Notes under the pieces: generated by a model
What the model saw: only the letters and a program-made list of their open reading frames with translations
Told to the model about the DNA's origin: nothing
The model's database searches: none
In this document: positions 3,961 through 5,288 of the stretch, piece after piece
Layout: the number at the start of each line of letters is the position of its first letter
Position numbering within the stretch: position 1 is the stretch's first letter
Program-made: the position numbers and the translations under genes
DNA from: GCA-002840305 sp964609365
Lineage (GTDB): Bacteria > Patescibacteriota > Patescibacteriia > Patescibacteriales > UBA12465
Direction: 5' to 3'
Length of the DNA stretch: 5,288 bases
Assembly (NCBI GenBank): GCA_964609365.1
Contig: CAZSRC010000036.1
Location: forward strand, 1 to 5,288

Positions 3961-4680
3961 CTAAAAAGATCTTTCTTTTCCTATAATCATTAGTATTTCT
4001 TTTTCTGATCCGCTAATTTCAAATGGCCCACTTAATTCTATTAAATTATCAACGAAGCCACTTTCTTCTTCATTTTTTATTTTTATTTTTTTTGCTTTTA
4101 TATGGGTTTTATTTTTTAATTTTGTTTCTATATACAAATTTAAGATATCATCTTGGGGGTTTATTTCTTCTTGGTTTATTATTTTTGTTTTTGGGGCTAT
4201 ATTATAAATAAAGGTGAAGCCCTTTAAGTCAGTTTTTATTTTATATGAATTATCTAAATAAGATAAGGTTCCTTGGTTTTTTATAAAAAAATTATGAACA
4301 AAAAATAAATCATTTACTTTTGCTAATTTTATTTTTTCTATTCTTCTGCTGGACAATATAAAACAAGCCTCTTTTTCATTTTTAATTCCAAGTGATTCCG
4401 CAATTGAATTATTGGGACCAACTGGTATTATGGATATTGGTATTTTTTCGCTAAAATTAACTAAAATATTAATAATAACATTAACAGTTTTATCATTGCC
4501 AACGCTTATTATTGTCTTAGCTCCATTATTTATTTCGTATAATAAAGAGTCTTTTAAGTTTTTTGTGTCTTTTAGATAAATTATTTTTCCTTGTAGATTT
4601 AATTTATTTAAACTTTCCTCTATTTTTTTAGTTTTTCTTTTATATTTATCTAAAAAGTCATCATATATAAAAACATTCAT
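3961..4680 (-). CDS. degenerate diacylglycerol kinase-like protein (DAGK_cat fold)
   Basis: The 239-residue protein appears related to the diacylglycerol/sphingosine/NAD kinase superfamily. The N-terminal part (about 1-100) shows the expected order: an N-terminal strand, GAKTIISVGNDKTVNVIIN (53-71) and IPISIIPVGPNNSIAESLGI (80-99). These line up with the family motifs GGDGT-x-N-E and PLGTGND-x-A-R-x-L-G. The catalytic glycine loop is altered, however: GGDGT reads GNDKT (61-65), keeping Gly, Asp and Thr, and GTGND reads GPNNS (88-92). The C-terminal part would be the beta-rich domain of the family but is weakly conserved, and the whole is shorter than the usual 290-310 residues. It may be an inactive or re-purposed homologue; lipid kinase activity should not be assumed. 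The gene starts 27 bp after the bactofilin stop on the same strand, so the two form an operon. No Shine-Dalgarno sequence is seen. Confidence 0.65.
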   Translation of the reverse strand: MNVFIYDDFLDKYKRKTKKIEESLNKLNLQGKIIYLKDTKNLKDSLLYEINNGAKTIISVGNDKTVNVIINILVNFSEKIPISIIPVGPNNSIAESLGIKNEKEACFILSSRRIEKIKLAKVNDLFFVHNFFIKNQGTLSYLDNSYKIKTDLKGFTFIYNIAPKTKIINQEEINPQDDILNLYIETKLKNKTHIKAKKIKIKNEEESGFVDNLIELSGPFEISGSEKEILMIIGKERSF

Positions 4681-4707
4681 ATTTTATGTTCTTCTATAAA
4701 AATATAA

Positions 4708-5130
4708 TTACTCTTGATCTTCTTTTTCTTCTTCTGAGTAGTTATTTAGAGATGATTCTTGTTGCCTGCCTTTTTCTTGTTTATTGTTTATGCTAACACT
4801 TCCATTTATCTCCGCTCCTTTTTCAATTGATATTTGAGCACACTCAATGTTCCCTATTATTTTTGCAGAATCTCCAATTGCCAAGTAGCCTCTTATTTTT
4901 ATATTACCACTTATAAAACCCTTAACCATCATTTCTTCTGCCTCAATATTAGCTTCTATTTTTGCTTTCTCTCCAATTAAGATAGCACTAGCTGTTTTTA
5001 CTTCTCCCTCTAACATTCCATTTATTATTATGTTTCCGCTGCTTTCAAAGTTTCCTTTAACATGAACAGACTCTCCAATAATTGTTTCTGCTTCGTTGAA
5101 GTTATTTAATTTTTCTTCTTTTTTAAACAT
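4708..5130 (-). CDS. bactofilin (polymer-forming cytoskeletal protein)
   Basis: The 140-residue protein is a bactofilin (DUF583 family), which self-assembles into nucleotide-free filaments often attached to the membrane. Bactofilins act as scaffolds for cell-wall enzymes, polarity factors or chromosome segregation proteins. The core (about 15-115) is a right-handed beta-helix built of short repeats with glycines and alternating hydrophobics. It opens with ETIIGESVHVKGNFESSGNI (15-34), followed by INGMLEGEVKT (36-46), a family hallmark, LIGEKAKIEANIEAEEMMVKG (51-71) and LAIGDSAKIIGNIECAQISI (83-102). Short tails flank the core: a charged N-terminal MFKKEEKL and an acidic, glutamine- and glutamate-rich C-terminus (117-140). 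No membrane segment is seen; MFKKE may be a membrane-targeting tip. The ATG at 5128-5130 has no Shine-Dalgarno sequence. It is the first gene of a two-gene operon. Confidence 0.93.
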   Translation of the reverse strand: MFKKEEKLNNFNEAETIIGESVHVKGNFESSGNIIINGMLEGEVKTASAILIGEKAKIEANIEAEEMMVKGFISGNIKIRGYLAIGDSAKIIGNIECAQISIEKGAEINGSVSINNKQEKGRQQESSLNNYSEEEKEDQE

Positions 5131-5145
5131 ATTTTTTCTTTTAAT

Positions 5146-5172
5146 TTTTAGTGCAAAAAAAATTTGCTAAAA
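5146..5172 (-). promoter_or_regulatory. small hairpin in the bactofilin leader
   Basis: On the minus strand TTTTAGCAAA (5172-5163) can pair with TTTGCACTAAAA (5157-5146), with a 2-nt bulge and a 5-T loop. It lies between the predicted transcription start (about 5195) and the ATG. Its function is unknown and it may be fortuitous in AT-rich sequence. Confidence 0.25.
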
Positions 5173-5201
5173 TTAGTTAATTAATTTTATTTTATAATTT
5201 A

Positions 5202-5230
5202 ATTTTATTCTATTATTTGTTTTTTGTCAA
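5202..5230 (-). promoter_or_regulatory. promoter of the bactofilin operon
   Basis: On the minus strand the perfect -35 box TTGACA (5225-5230) is followed after 17 bp by the -10 box TAAAAT (5202-5207). Transcription would start near 5195, giving a leader of about 65 nt before the bactofilin ATG. Confidence 0.65.
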
Positions 5231-5263
5231 AAGTTGTACGGTTGCAGAGTTAATGTTACATTC

Positions 5264-5272
5264 TGTGGATAA
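5264..5272 (-). promoter_or_regulatory. consensus DnaA box
   Basis: TGTGGATAA on the plus strand is the reverse complement of TTATCCACA, the strict DnaA-binding consensus. It lies 34 bp upstream of the bactofilin -35 box, in AT-rich DNA that runs to the window edge. A single box does not define an origin, but together with the rpmH-yidC neighbourhood and the parS-like array it suggests that oriC or dnaA may lie close by to the right. Confidence 0.5.
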
Positions 5273-5288
5273 TTAATATTATTTAATG

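Noticed and set aside
4023..4211. A 62-codon open frame on the plus strand
   Set aside because: It lies wholly inside the DAGK-like gene on the opposite strand. Its leucine- and phenylalanine-rich translation is what the complement of lysine- and asparagine-rich coding sequence gives.
207..5130. Alternative genetic code with TGA as glycine (as in Gracilibacteria/SR1)
   Set aside because: All the identified frames end at TAA or TAG at family-typical lengths and contain no internal TGA.

Overview
The window is very AT-rich DNA with short intergenic gaps. It comes from a bacterium that uses TAA and TAG stops, and the coding frames read through without in-frame TGA. The nature of the genes suggests a Candidate Phyla Radiation (Patescibacteria, Parcubacteria-like) genome. 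The clues are a minimal YidC without the large periplasmic domain, an archaeal-type CMP kinase, a bactofilin, a short membrane-anchored protein with a C-terminal cysteine pattern that I associate with this group, and almost no Shine-Dalgarno sequences. The lineage is inferred from style, not from a marker gene.

Left part, minus strand (1-1217): cmk (cytidylate kinase), rplS (ribosomal protein L19), tRNA-Leu(GAG) and a tRNA-Val(UAC) cut by the window edge. rplS has its own promoter, which overlaps the end of cmk, and a strong hairpin in its leader.

Middle, plus strand (1226-3328): a gene for an unknown membrane-anchored protein with its own promoter, then the classic origin-proximal operon rpmH-rnpA-yidD-yidC. 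That operon starts from a perfect TTGACA-N17-TATAAT promoter. It covers a ribosomal protein, RNase P maturation of tRNA, and membrane protein insertion. rpmH is a 45-residue gene that is easy to miss.

Non-coding block (3329-3960, 632 bp): this is the most interesting part. It holds six exact copies of the 16-bp palindrome TGTTCTACGTAGAACA, two intrinsic terminator hairpins and a diverged tandem duplication of about 223-241 bp. The 16-mer equals the ParB centromere site parS (TGTTTCACGTGAAACA) at 12 of 16 positions, and the four differences are symmetric. The spacers have drifted while the six cores stayed identical. With the rpmH-rnpA-yidD-yidC neighbourhood, which lies beside oriC in most bacteria, the best reading is an origin-proximal centromere for a ParB-like protein with altered specificity. 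No parA or parB gene is in the window.

Right part, minus strand (3961-5288): a bactofilin gene followed by a protein with a degenerate diacylglycerol-kinase-type nucleotide-binding fold, as a two-gene operon from a TTGACA-N17-TAAAAT promoter. The operon points towards the palindrome array and converges with yidC. A perfect DnaA box lies near the right edge. Bactofilins scaffold the ParABS machinery in Myxococcus, so their presence beside a parS-like array may be meaningful.
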